From the NCBI RefSeq assembly GCF_000348925.1, contig NZ_AODQ01000037.1:1-35503 (forward strand): a stretch of DNA of 35,503 nt, written 5' to 3'. Of this stretch, positions 9,101 to 15,493 are shown in pieces. A program made the position numbers and the translations under genes. This stretch comes from Cesiribacter andamanensis AMV16. Its GTDB lineage: Bacteria; Bacteroidota; Bacteroidia; Cytophagales; Cyclobacteriaceae. Each line of letters begins with the position of its first letter. Positions within the stretch are counted from its first letter, which is position 1. Under the pieces are notes generated by a model. It was not told the DNA's origin. It saw nothing but the letters and a program-made list of their open reading frames with translations, and did no database searches.

Positions 9101-9810
9101 TACAGCCAGAAGGCTCTGCTTCCCAAAGCTGCCCTTCTCCCCCGGAACCAGAACAGCAGGGCTACGCCCAGAAAACCCAGCAGTATACCCCAGGCTGCTA
9201 TTTCTTTGATCAGGATAGCCCCGGGCTCATAGCCGGGCAGAAGGGCAATGTGGAAAAGGGGTTGAGTTGAGTTAGGGAGGTGCAGGGGCTGAAAGCCGGC
9301 CACAGCTGTGCTGCTGAGTGAAAAAGCCGGGCCTGAGAAGACATCCGGATTATAGCGCAGCCCAAGCTGGGGCTCCAGCATGCTGCTTTGCAGGGGCAGC
9401 AGCACAAAAATAGAATAGGGAGTGCTTTGGAGTGTAAGCTCCCGTTTGTAGCTCAGGTACTGCCCATCGGGCAGGCTAAGAAACTGCACCGGCTGGGGTG
9501 AAAGCAGCGCGCTGAAGGGAGGCAAAAGATGGTAATCAGACCAGTACCAGGGGGTGCCATTGGCAAAGATATAATAGGGATACTGCTCAGGCTGCGGCAG
9601 GGCCGAAAAGGGGTTCTGGCGGTTCTCCTGCAGCACCTGCTCAATCTGCCGGAGCATGTGCTCAATGCGCAGACTTTCTCTTTCAAGGGCTTTGCTGATC
9701 TGAACATCTGGTGCAGGCGCCAGGGCAACAGCACCCCACCAGGCCAGCAGGCCTGCCAACAGGATCAGAACCGGAAGAAACTGTAGCCTGCGAGGCGTGC
9801 GGATGGGCAT
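6127..9810 (-). CDS. Giant multi-TM sensor histidine kinase, NtrY-like (HAMP-HisKA-HATPase)
   Basis: About 1227 residues. An N-terminal membrane helix (about 10-32) is followed by an extracytoplasmic region. A cluster of roughly seven helices spans about 200-465, then comes a second extracytoplasmic region (about 470-700). Two more helices (about 705-770), a third sensor segment and a last helix (about 915-937) follow. HAMP is at about 937-985. The phosphoacceptor motif A-H-E-I-K-N-P-L-T-P is near residue 1007. HATPase motifs are an N-box (N-N-L-I-L-N-G-I-Q-A, near 1122), D-N-G-S-G-I-P and G-S-G-L-G-L-A. H-E-I-K-N-P-L-T-P is characteristic of NtrY-type kinases. The ATG at 9810 is preferred; a TTG six bases upstream (9816) directly abuts the TGA of the DUF983 gene. 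No response regulator is adjacent. The signal sensed is unknown. Confidence 0.9.
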   Translation of the reverse strand: MPIRTPRRLQFLPVLILLAGLLAWWGAVALAPAPDVQISKALERESLRIEHMLRQIEQVLQENRQNPFSALPQPEQYPYYIFANGTPWYWSDYHLLPPFSALLSPQPVQFLSLPDGQYLSYKRELTLQSTPYSIFVLLPLQSSMLEPQLGLRYNPDVFSGPAFSLSSTAVAGFQPLHLPNSTQPLFHIALLPGYEPGAILIKEIAAWGILLGFLGVALLFWFRGRRAALGSRAFWLYVSLFVAIRVLMLVLDLPYKVYPLRIFNPQHYASSSLMPSLGDFLLNVLFAVGSVLLLWPHRSWLMQRLERPSYARITKFGVLVFVLLVLLLHYLLMRLLFFHAQFSLDITTSISLTDLKVLAWSVVAMASLLFFLLAHPGLVWLRSQSFTRGEMIIAGGIVALAAVVLYAYSLASLLLLLAGGLYLMLYRRLQPRYPAPRLNYALFIYLFAASVVCALSASLALHSHRKAGLLLEKERLATQILTERDLVGEYLLSETSRNIQGDPFIINRFLSPLFSKEGIEQKIRRQYLGRYFDKYEVTIRLFGLDGNPLMNQPAGSYHSLHQQARQEGEATTYEGLIRLQGDGAVDYRYKQFVAVSYQGSAIGYVMLDLKLKRYQPRTVYPELFLGQQEPVFERNNYAVYLNGRLRFDAGDFDYLHIFPPQLLEDEELYEKGVFIGGYHHYAQRGEGNRIVVVSSQAQPWSFLYANFSFLLLMLLFFITAYVLLYVLYRGLPMRYLNFTTKIQLYLNFAIFLPLLIITLSTLSLISTSYRRETEQQYVETAESIGRGLSDQLREYQMGYLDRDVLNSTLDRVARFTETDIHLFDTRGMLQATSQPEIYQKNYLAPVINPQAQAEIVEQRHRQVILTETVGRLQYRSTYVAVRNNTDGQLLGILSIPFFDSGYMLQRQLSAIFSNTVSIFATLFLVLLLLLYVLSKELTAPLRYIAERLRLISLTGKNEPLSWPTEDEIGLLVREYNLMLINLQASKEALSRTEKESAWREMAKQVAHEIKNPLTPMRLNLQHLSRRLQHSLDGEQQEKVNRSFQSILDQIDTLSDIATSFSTFAQMPVLRQDQFDVAELLRKVVRLYANEQASQIHAQIADGQWMVQGDEQLMQRTFNNLILNGIQAVPPQRTPLLQVSLQAARSGGKVLIKIKDNGSGIPETIRNKVFVPNFSTKSSGSGLGLAIAKRGIEHAGGSIWFDSHTETQQESRSDEAGTTFFMELPLVT

Positions 9811-9816
9811 GGGCAA

Positions 9817-10212
9817 TCAGGGATTCGATCGGTCCCTGGCAAAGGAACGGTCGTAGCGAATACCGCCAAAGGCATACAGGTACAATACCCTGGAATACCG
9901 GAAGCTGAAGGGTACAAACAGCAGGGTTACCAGCGGTACGGCCAGCATGTAGACCCAGGTTGGCGGATCATTGAATCCAAAATATAACACAAAGGAAGTT
10001 CCCAGCAAAATAGCCACTGCAAAGGCATAGCTGATGTACATGGCGCCAAAAAAGAAACCGGGCTCCTGCTCGTACATCAGGCCACAGTGCGGGCAGGTCT
10101 TATGGGTCTGGCTAAAGCCCGTATGCAGGGCAGGATGCTTGTAGATATCCCCAATGTGACAGCGCGGGCATTTAGCCTTGAGAATAGCCTCGGCCGTTGA
10201 GATTTCGGGCAT
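9817..10212 (-). CDS. DUF983-family membrane protein
   Basis: 131 residues. The N-terminus carries two Cys pairs, C-P-R-C (residues 15-18) and C-P-H-C (40-43), a likely zinc-ribbon-like metal site. The motif E-Q-E-P-G-F-F-F-G-A-M-Y-I-S-Y follows, then two hydrophobic helices (about 58-80 and 85-105). This arrangement is the DUF983 family, small inner-membrane proteins often found beside cytochrome oxidase genes; the biochemical role is unknown. Its ATG lies inside the 3' end of the preceding small-protein gene (41-bp overlap). Its TGA is followed within six bases by the kinase ATG. The tight packing suggests one transcript from sco1 to the outer-membrane protein gene. Confidence 0.85.
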   Translation of the reverse strand: MPEISTAEAILKAKCPRCHIGDIYKHPALHTGFSQTHKTCPHCGLMYEQEPGFFFGAMYISYAFAVAILLGTSFVLYFGFNDPPTWVYMLAVPLVTLLFVPFSFRYSRVLYLYAFGGIRYDRSFARDRSNP

Positions 10213-10447
10213 GTTTGCGGGCGTTTAAATACCAGAAGAGTGCTACTGCCCCTATCAGCAGATAAGGCGTAACAAAGAGCAGCGTAATGCCGGCATTGAG
10301 GTTTTCGCTGGTCAGCAGAAAGGTCCCGTCGCTGACATTGCCCTCCAGCGGCGCCCGGCACATAGAACACTGGGCGCTAACCCCCTGTGCCAGCAGCAGA
10401 AAGAACACTACCAGTACACTAATACGACCCATAACAGCCTGCTTCAT
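10172..10447 (-). CDS. Small exported Cys-X-X-Cys membrane protein, unknown function
   Basis: 91 residues. It has a signal sequence (about 1-25, ending S-A-Q), then immediately C-S-M-C (Cys27 and Cys30), a short loop, one membrane helix (about 52-74) and a basic tail (N-A-R-K-H-A-R-N). The layout is an exported N-terminal thiol pair held to the membrane. I do not know a named family. Its position between a DUF420 gene and a DUF983 gene, downstream of sco1 and the oxidase genes, suggests a thiol or metal role in oxidase assembly, which is inference. The last 41 bp overlap the start of the DUF983 gene. It is too regular in context and too strongly signal-peptide-like to be a chance reading frame. 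Confidence 0.75.
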   Translation of the reverse strand: MKQAVMGRISVLVVFFLLLAQGVSAQCSMCRAPLEGNVSDGTFLLTSENLNAGITLLFVTPYLLIGAVALFWYLNARKHARNLNGRGYSQG

Positions 10448-10452
10448 AATTC

Positions 10453-11043
10453 TTAAAAGGGATAGTACGGACTGATCATCAAGTATACGACCACCCCGCT
10501 TATGCTTACGTACAACCAGAGCGGATAGGCCACTTTTACCACTTTTCTGTGCAGGATCACCTTATCCTGTAACGCAAAAAAGGCCGCCATCAATACAAAG
10601 GGAAGCACAATGGCAGCCAATACAATGTGTGTAAGCAAAATGGCCAGATAGGCATACAGCCCCCCTCCTACAGCAGCAAGCTCTGCGGCATCCCGCAGCC
10701 CATCGCCGTTGGCATCGCCATACACCACTGAGGGCACACTGGCATGGTACAGCACATAGGAAACCAGAAAAACAGTACCCAGCCCCATAGCACTGAGCAT
10801 CAACTGACTATGTAGCCGGTTCTTCTTTTTGCGCACCGCCAGCAGGGCCAGTATGAGCAAAACAGAGGTGGCGCTGTTAATAAGGGCATTTACAAACGGG
10901 AGGCGCGTCACCAGTTCCAGGGGCAGGCCCAGCTTCATGGGGGTAAACAGCAGGGCCGCCACCAGCAGGGGCACCACCACCGATACCGCAATGATGGTAC
11001 GCAGAATGTATTTTTCGTTACGAGGATAGAGCAGATCAGCCAT
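10453..11043 (-). CDS. DUF420-family membrane protein (CtaM-like)
   Basis: 196 residues with about five hydrophobic helices (roughly 15-35, 48-68, 82-100, 128-155 and 172-192). It shows DUF420-type features: R-L-P-F-V-N-A-L-I-N, H-S-Q-L-M-L (about 79), V-S-Y-V-L-Y-H (about 95) and L-L-T-H-I-V-L-A (about 138). Conserved histidines lie in or near the helices. DUF420 proteins such as CtaM of Gram-positive bacteria are linked to cytochrome oxidase maturation, which fits the location two bases after sco1. An unusual loop, D-A-N-G-D-G-L-R-D-A-A-E-L (about residues 110-122), matches the acidic spacing of a calcium-binding EF-hand-like loop and sits between the third and fourth helices. The role in oxidase assembly is inferred from family and neighbours. 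Confidence 0.82.
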   Translation of the reverse strand: MADLLYPRNEKYILRTIIAVSVVVPLLVAALLFTPMKLGLPLELVTRLPFVNALINSATSVLLILALLAVRKKKNRLHSQLMLSAMGLGTVFLVSYVLYHASVPSVVYGDANGDGLRDAAELAAVGGGLYAYLAILLTHIVLAAIVLPFVLMAAFFALQDKVILHRKVVKVAYPLWLYVSISGVVVYLMISPYYPF

Positions 11044-11044
11044 C

Positions 11045-11692
11045 TTATTCTTCCGCTTTAATAATTTGAATTTCTTTCACCAGGCGGTCTACCTCTTTGC
11101 GGTCGTCGCCCTCGTAATAGCCCCGTATGCGGCGCTGGGCATCTACCAGTACCAGGCGGTTGCTGTGGATGAAATCTTCTTCCCCCCCATCGCCCTCCTG
11201 CACCGGCAGCAGAAAGCCGCAGCGCGCCAGCTCATACAGCTCGGGCTTGGCGCCGGTCACAAAGCGCCAGCGGCCCTGGTCGGCCCCTACCCGCTCGGCA
11301 TAGGCTGCCAGTACCGATGGCGTATCCCGTTCGGGATCTACCGTAACCGACAGGAACTGCACCTGCGCATCTCCCCTAAAGGCTTCCTGCACCCGCGCCA
11401 TTTGGGTAGACATAGCCGGACAGATGGTGGGGCAGTTGGTAAAGATAAAGTCCACTACAGTAAGCTTGCCCGTAAGCCAGGCTTCGGTCACCTCGGCCTC
11501 CTGCTGGTCGGTAAACCGGAAAGGGGGTATGTAGTGCTGTCCTTCAGGAAATACACACAAATCTGACGACATATCGGCCGCATTGCCATAGTAGACCGGT
11601 ACTTCAAACTTATTGTCTCCAAAGCCATGAAGAAACAGAATGATGCTGACCGGAACCAGCATAAAGAGGAGAATGATAAACGTCTTGCGCAT
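11045..11692 (-). CDS. SCO1/SenC/PrrC-family copper chaperone
   Basis: 215 residues starting at the ATG at 11692, preferred over an in-frame TTG four codons earlier. An N-terminal membrane anchor (about residues 4-24) precedes a thioredoxin-fold domain. The copper ligands are visible: C-P-T-I-C (Cys87, Cys91) and a histidine in D-F-I-H-S-N (His176). Also present are the family's T-V-D-P-E-R-D-T-P segment (about 117-125) and a cysteine at 158. Sco proteins deliver copper to, or keep reduced the cysteines of, the CuA site in oxidase subunit II, outside the cytoplasmic membrane. The gene follows the oxidase operon but is separated from it by an intrinsic terminator, so it may be expressed at a different level. 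It overlaps nothing and ends two bases before the DUF420 start. Confidence 0.93.
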   Translation of the reverse strand: MRKTFIILLFMLVPVSIILFLHGFGDNKFEVPVYYGNAADMSSDLCVFPEGQHYIPPFRFTDQQEAEVTEAWLTGKLTVVDFIFTNCPTICPAMSTQMARVQEAFRGDAQVQFLSVTVDPERDTPSVLAAYAERVGADQGRWRFVTGAKPELYELARCGFLLPVQEGDGGEEDFIHSNRLVLVDAQRRIRGYYEGDDRKEVDRLVKEIQIIKAEE

Positions 11693-11754
11693 AGAGAAGA
11701 TCAATGTGGAGCCATCAACTAAACACAGCCGGCGCTGGAATAATTTAGGGCAGA

Positions 11755-11784
11755 CAAGAAAAAAGCCGGCAGAACCGGCTCTTT
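11755..11784 (-). terminator. Intrinsic terminator at the end of the act-cox operon
   Basis: On the minus strand a stem AGCCGG / CCGGCT with a 5-base loop (11764-11780) is followed at once by a run of six T and further pyrimidines. It begins about 9 bases after the subunit-IV stop codon and lies about 60 bp before the sco1 start. It should end, or attenuate, transcription of the oxidase operon before sco1. Confidence 0.8.
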
Positions 11785-11788
11785 ATCC

Positions 11789-12121
11789 CTAAAATCTGGC
11801 GTCTAGTACTTCGCCGCCTTCCACCAGCAGGGCTATGATCAGCCAGATGATGAAGATGGTGGGAATGAGAATACTCCAGATGAGTGACTTTGTTTCATAC
11901 TTCATGTGCATGAATTCCGCCACAATGTAAAAGGCTTTTACAATGGTAAGGCCTATGAATACCGCAATCCGGAAGGTTGCATTATCAACGGTAAAGGCAA
12001 TAAGGAATTCTATTGCTGTTACCACCCCCAGGATCAGGGCAGTCATCCAGATTTTGCGGATATGGGCCTTATCGGCAGGTTGAGGTGTTACCACCACTTC
12101 GTCGTGTTCGTGATGAGCCAT
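11789..12121 (-). CDS. Cytochrome c oxidase subunit IV-type protein
   Basis: 110 residues: a His/Asp/Glu-rich N-terminus, then three hydrophobic helices (about 27-46, 50-68 and 82-102). The motif F-Y-I-V-A-E-F-M-H-M-K-Y-E (about 64-76) is typical of the bacterial subunit IV / CoxD-CtaF family that packs against oxidase subunits I and III. Length is normal. It is the last gene of the oxidase operon, about 20 bp after the subunit-III gene and just before an intrinsic terminator. It is a structural subunit with no cofactor of its own. Confidence 0.88.
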   Translation of the reverse strand: MAHHEHDEVVVTPQPADKAHIRKIWMTALILGVVTAIEFLIAFTVDNATFRIAVFIGLTIVKAFYIVAEFMHMKYETKSLIWSILIPTIFIIWLIIALLVEGGEVLDARF

Positions 12122-12140
12122 GGACGTATGGTTTATGCGA

Positions 12141-12896
12141 TTAGATCAAGTAGAAGAAAGTAAATACAAATACCCACACCAGGTCTACAAAGTGCCAGTA
12201 CAGGCCCACTTTTTCAACCATCTCGTAATGGCCACGGCGTTCATACACCCCTGTAGCGGCATTAAAGAAAATCAGTACCAGCAGCACAATGCCGCTGAAT
12301 ACGTGGGTACCATGAAAACCAGTGATAAAGAAGAAGAGGTCAGCAAAGAGCTGAGGACCATATTCATTCATGTACAGGTTGGCGCCAAAGAAACGGGTGC
12401 CATCGGCCAGCAGAATGCCCTCATCGGTTCCGTGTATAAAGTGGCTCCACTCCCAGGCCTGGCAGCCAAGAAAGGTAGCACCTCCAATAATGGTCCAGAG
12501 CAGGTATTTTTCTACGGCACGGCGGTCCATGCGGTGGCCGGCTTCTACGGCAAGTACCATGGTTACGCTACTCATGATCAGAATAAACGTCATGATGCCC
12601 ACAAATACCAGCGGCAGGTGCACGCCATGTAAAAAGGGAACCGCGTTGAAAACCATATCCGGAATGGGCCACTCGCTCTGGGAGGCACGGTAGCCCGCAT
12701 CGGTAGCCGCGCTCACATTGGCGGGGTTGCTGTAGCGGATCATGCCATAGGAGATCAGCAGGGCCGAAAAGGTAAACGCATCGGAGAGCAGGAAAAACCA
12801 CATCATGAGCTTGCCATAACTGGCCTTCATGGGCGATTCACCGCCATCCCACACGCTCCGCATTGGTTTATCTAAGGTAACGGATTTGGTTGCCAT
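12141..12896 (-). CDS. Cytochrome c oxidase subunit III
   Basis: 251 residues of the heme-copper oxidase subunit III family, with about six to seven membrane helices. Visible signatures are W-F-F-L-L-S-D-A-F-T-F (about 32-42), C-Q-A-W-E-W-S-H-F (about 145-153), F-F-I-T-G-F-H-G-T-H-V (about 188-198) and, near the C-terminus, V-G-L-Y-W-H-F-V-D-L-V-W. The G-F-H-G-x-H and Y-W-H-F-V-D motifs are diagnostic. Subunit III stabilises the catalytic core and supports proton uptake into subunit I. It is one of two adjacent subunit-III-type genes, and this one carries the full canonical motif set. It follows the other copy by about 33 bp. Confidence 0.93.
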   Translation of the reverse strand: MATKSVTLDKPMRSVWDGGESPMKASYGKLMMWFFLLSDAFTFSALLISYGMIRYSNPANVSAATDAGYRASQSEWPIPDMVFNAVPFLHGVHLPLVFVGIMTFILIMSSVTMVLAVEAGHRMDRRAVEKYLLWTIIGGATFLGCQAWEWSHFIHGTDEGILLADGTRFFGANLYMNEYGPQLFADLFFFITGFHGTHVFSGIVLLVLIFFNAATGVYERRGHYEMVEKVGLYWHFVDLVWVFVFTFFYLI

Positions 12897-12929
12897 AGAA
12901 TCAGGTAAAGGGTTATTATCAGGTTAAGA

Positions 12930-13520
12930 TTAAGCGTTCAGCGTCAAAAACAGGAACAAATATAGCCAAAGGGCATCTAAAAAATGCCAGAAGGTTGCGC
13001 ACATTTCCAGTGACAGCATGTTTTTGCTGTGCACCTTGAAGCGGTAAGCCCGGTATAAAACAAGACCTACAAAAATTAGCCCCGCAATAATATGCAGCCC
13101 GTGCATAAAAGGCAATACGTACATAAAGCTTTGCACGGCCGTACCACCTACAAAATAGATGTCCATTTCCATAAAGCGCGCAAAACCAGTCCACTGCGCT
13201 GCCAGGAAGACTACACCCAGGGCAAGGGTAATGCCCAGAAAAAGTTTCAGCCCCTGCAGATTGTCCCGGCGGGCAGAGCGGATGGCCAGGTGCATGGTTA
13301 CGCTGCTGATCACCAGCAGCACAGTTGAAATGGTAAACAGGCTGGGCAGTTCAATGTTCAGCACATCCCCTTCGGAACGGGCTACCAGAAAGGCGCTGGT
13401 CCAGCCGGCAAACATCATAAAGATGGATACCATGAACAGCCAGACAATGAACTTACGGGGATGCATGGCCAGCGGCTGTAAGGGCTGCTGATCCGGCTGC
13501 AGAAATTGGGTATGTTGCAT
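12930..13520 (-). CDS. Cytochrome c oxidase subunit III-like protein (second copy)
   Basis: About 196 residues from the ATG at 13520. A GTG four codons earlier also opens the frame, but GGAG lies just before the ATG, which favours the ATG. Five hydrophobic helices are visible. Family signatures are F-M-H-G-L-H-I-I-A-G (about 138-147) and F-W-H-F-L-D-A-L-W-L-Y (near 178-188), the five-helix version of subunit III. The first half has W-T-S-A-F-L-V-A-R, common in the shorter Bacteroidota form. It is transcribed between ctaB and the longer subunit-III gene. The two proteins are divergent, not a recent tandem duplication, and probably serve as a two-part subunit III or in alternative assembly states (inference). 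Confidence 0.9.
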   Translation of the reverse strand: MQHTQFLQPDQQPLQPLAMHPRKFIVWLFMVSIFMMFAGWTSAFLVARSEGDVLNIELPSLFTISTVLLVISSVTMHLAIRSARRDNLQGLKLFLGITLALGVVFLAAQWTGFARFMEMDIYFVGGTAVQSFMYVLPFMHGLHIIAGLIFVGLVLYRAYRFKVHSKNMLSLEMCATFWHFLDALWLYLFLFLTLNA

Positions 13521-13538
13521 ATTCTTCTCCACTACACT

Positions 13539-14423
13539 TTATCCAATAAATAAGCAATGTACAACAGGCAGGTATATAAAAGAACCAAACATCAGCCGAA
13601 GCGCCGCCTTCTGGTTGCAGTCCCGCATAAGATGAAAGGTTTGTATCAGAAACAGCACACCGCAGATGGTGGCCACCAATGCCGAATTGATGCCGGTAAT
13701 GCCCAGCTTGGTGGGCAGCAGGCCCAGGGGCAGCAAAAAGAGCGTATAGGACATGATGCGGATGGCTGTACGAAGGTCCTTCTCCCCTCCAAGCGGCAGC
13801 AGCTTAAAACCTGCTTTTTTGTAATCAGCATCCGCTACCCAGGCTATAGCCCAGAAGTGCGGAAACTGCCATACAAACTGAATGCCGAACAGGATCATAG
13901 CCTCAGCCGAGATAGCGCCCGTAGCAGCGGTCCAGCCCAAGAGCGGCGGCAGCGCCCCGGGAATAGCCCCTACCAGCACAGCCAGGGGGCCTACTCGCTT
14001 CATAGGGGTATACACAAAGCTATAGAGCACCAGGGAAAGCGCCGACAAGGCCGTGGTAAGCACATTGGTGGATAGCAGCAGCAGTCCTAAACCGAGTGTA
14101 CCGGTTACGGCCGCAATGACCAGGGCATCCTGTACTGTAATGCGTCCGGAAGGCAGGGGGCGGGTTTTGGTGCGGTCCATCAGGCGGTCGTATTTCCGCT
14201 CCAGCACCTGGTTAATAGAGGTGGCGGCACCGCTCACCAAAAAACCACCAAGGGACAGCATGATCAGCTGCTCCCACACAATAGGTCCGCTAATGGCCAG
14301 CAAATAGCCAAAGGCTGATGAAAACGCTACTAAGAAAGAAAGCCGAAACTTAAGCAACGCTGCAAGTACCCGCAGAAAATCGCCGGCTATTGCATGTGGT
14401 TTAGTTGTATTGGCTGCTAACAT
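13539..14423 (-). CDS. ctaB: Protoheme IX farnesyltransferase (heme O synthase)
   Basis: 294 residues, polytopic, of the UbiA prenyltransferase superfamily. The Asp-rich, Mg-diphosphate-binding region reads N-Q-V-L-E-R-K-Y-D-R-L-M-D-R-T-K-T-R-P-L-P-S-G (about residues 70-93), diagnostic of CyoE/CtaB. A second conserved region, Y-T-P-M-K-R and G-A-I-P-G-A-L-P-P-L-L-G-W, is at about 136-165. It transfers farnesyl diphosphate to heme b to make heme O in the inner membrane, the first step towards the heme A of the oxidase encoded alongside. It overlaps ctaA by 7 bp, so the two are translationally linked. Confidence 0.94.
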   Translation of the reverse strand: MLAANTTKPHAIAGDFLRVLAALLKFRLSFLVAFSSAFGYLLAISGPIVWEQLIMLSLGGFLVSGAATSINQVLERKYDRLMDRTKTRPLPSGRITVQDALVIAAVTGTLGLGLLLLSTNVLTTALSALSLVLYSFVYTPMKRVGPLAVLVGAIPGALPPLLGWTAATGAISAEAMILFGIQFVWQFPHFWAIAWVADADYKKAGFKLLPLGGEKDLRTAIRIMSYTLFLLPLGLLPTKLGITGINSALVATICGVLFLIQTFHLMRDCNQKAALRLMFGSFIYLPVVHCLFIG

Positions 14424-15493
14424 GCCTGAAGTGTATAGTTTTTTGGCTGGCGGCTGGCATTTCCTACCAGCAGCACCATATAATATTGTAATCCTACGAT
14501 AAGTGTACCCAGCACCAGGTGCACAGGCTGTAAAAAGGCCGGGAAACCTGCATAGGCCAGCAAGACGCCTACCAGGCCCTCGGTGATCACCGCTGCGAGC
14601 AGAACAATTGCCCAGCGGCTAAGTTCCCGGTGCTTCTCCCGAGTGGTGAGAAAGACCAGCACTACATGTACTCCCAGCAACAGCCAGGAAAATGAGCGAT
14701 GAATATAAAACGAAACATCCAGCTGCTCCACCCAGGTTTCGCGCAGCTCGTACTGCATGGCCAGCGCAATGGTATCAATGCTTTCCCGTACCTGCGTGCC
14801 AATCACTACCTGTATTAGCGTAAGCAGCAGGGCTGCCCAGAGAACCGCCCGACTGAGCCGTACCGCCCTGAAGGGTGCTACCACCGGCTCATCAGCCTTG
14901 TGGCGTGCCAGCATGAGCACAGCTACCAGCAGCAGGGCCGGCAGCATGTGAATGGTCACCATCCAGGGCAATAAATGGGTAGTAACCACCAGTGCGCCCA
15001 GCCAGCCCTGAAAGATCACCAGCACCAGAGCAAAGCCTGAGAGCAGCGCAATGCTTTTGCGCCATTTCCAGAGATACAAAGAACGCACAAAGGTGGCGAT
15101 GATGAGCAGCCCGATGGCCACCCCTACCAGCCGGTTGATGTACTCGATCCAGGTGGTAACCACATTGAACTCGGATTCCTGCTTTATAGCCTCCTCTGTT
15201 CGCAGCGCATGGGCGGTAGTGGTCATGCCCAAGCGGTCCAGCATGCTGGCCAGCCGCTCGTTCTTGGCCAGCCGCTTTTCGGTGTAGAGCTGCTGATAGT
15301 TGTCCGGCAGCTGGTCGGCATCTGTGGGCGGCACATAATTACCAAAGCATTTAGGCCAGTCCGGACAGCCCATGCCGGAGCCTGTGCTGCGAACGATCCC
15401 CCCCACTAAAATCAAAAGGTAAACGGCTGTAATCGTAACCACAGCCAGTTTACCAAATGAGTGTTTATATGTATTAATGCTTGTTGGTGTCAT
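14417..15493 (-). CDS. ctaA: Heme A synthase (COX15/CtaA family)
   Basis: 358 residues from the ATG at 15493; a TTG one codon earlier was not preferred. About eight membrane helices. The N-terminal motif V-G-G-I-V-R-S-T-G-S-G-M-G-C-P-D-W-P-K-C-F-G (about residues 26-47) is diagnostic of the family. Conserved histidines lie in T-T-H-L-L-P-W (about 170) and in I-H-R-S-F-S-W (about 270). Heme A synthase oxidises heme O to heme A in the membrane. The gene overlaps the 3' end of coxA by about 20 bp and ctaB by 7 bp, so oxidase subunit I and its heme-making enzymes are coupled. Confidence 0.94.
   Translation of the reverse strand: MTPTSINTYKHSFGKLAVVTITAVYLLILVGGIVRSTGSGMGCPDWPKCFGNYVPPTDADQLPDNYQQLYTEKRLAKNERLASMLDRLGMTTTAHALRTEEAIKQESEFNVVTTWIEYINRLVGVAIGLLIIATFVRSLYLWKWRKSIALLSGFALVLVIFQGWLGALVVTTHLLPWMVTIHMLPALLLVAVLMLARHKADEPVVAPFRAVRLSRAVLWAALLLTLIQVVIGTQVRESIDTIALAMQYELRETWVEQLDVSFYIHRSFSWLLLGVHVVLVFLTTREKHRELSRWAIVLLAAVITEGLVGVLLAYAGFPAFLQPVHLVLGTLIVGLQYYMVLLVGNASRQPKNYTLQAC

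Noticed and set aside
9811-9816. TTG start for the sensor kinase directly abutting the DUF983 stop
   Set aside because: An ATG two codons downstream gives the same protein minus two residues and is the more likely start; kept only as an alternative.
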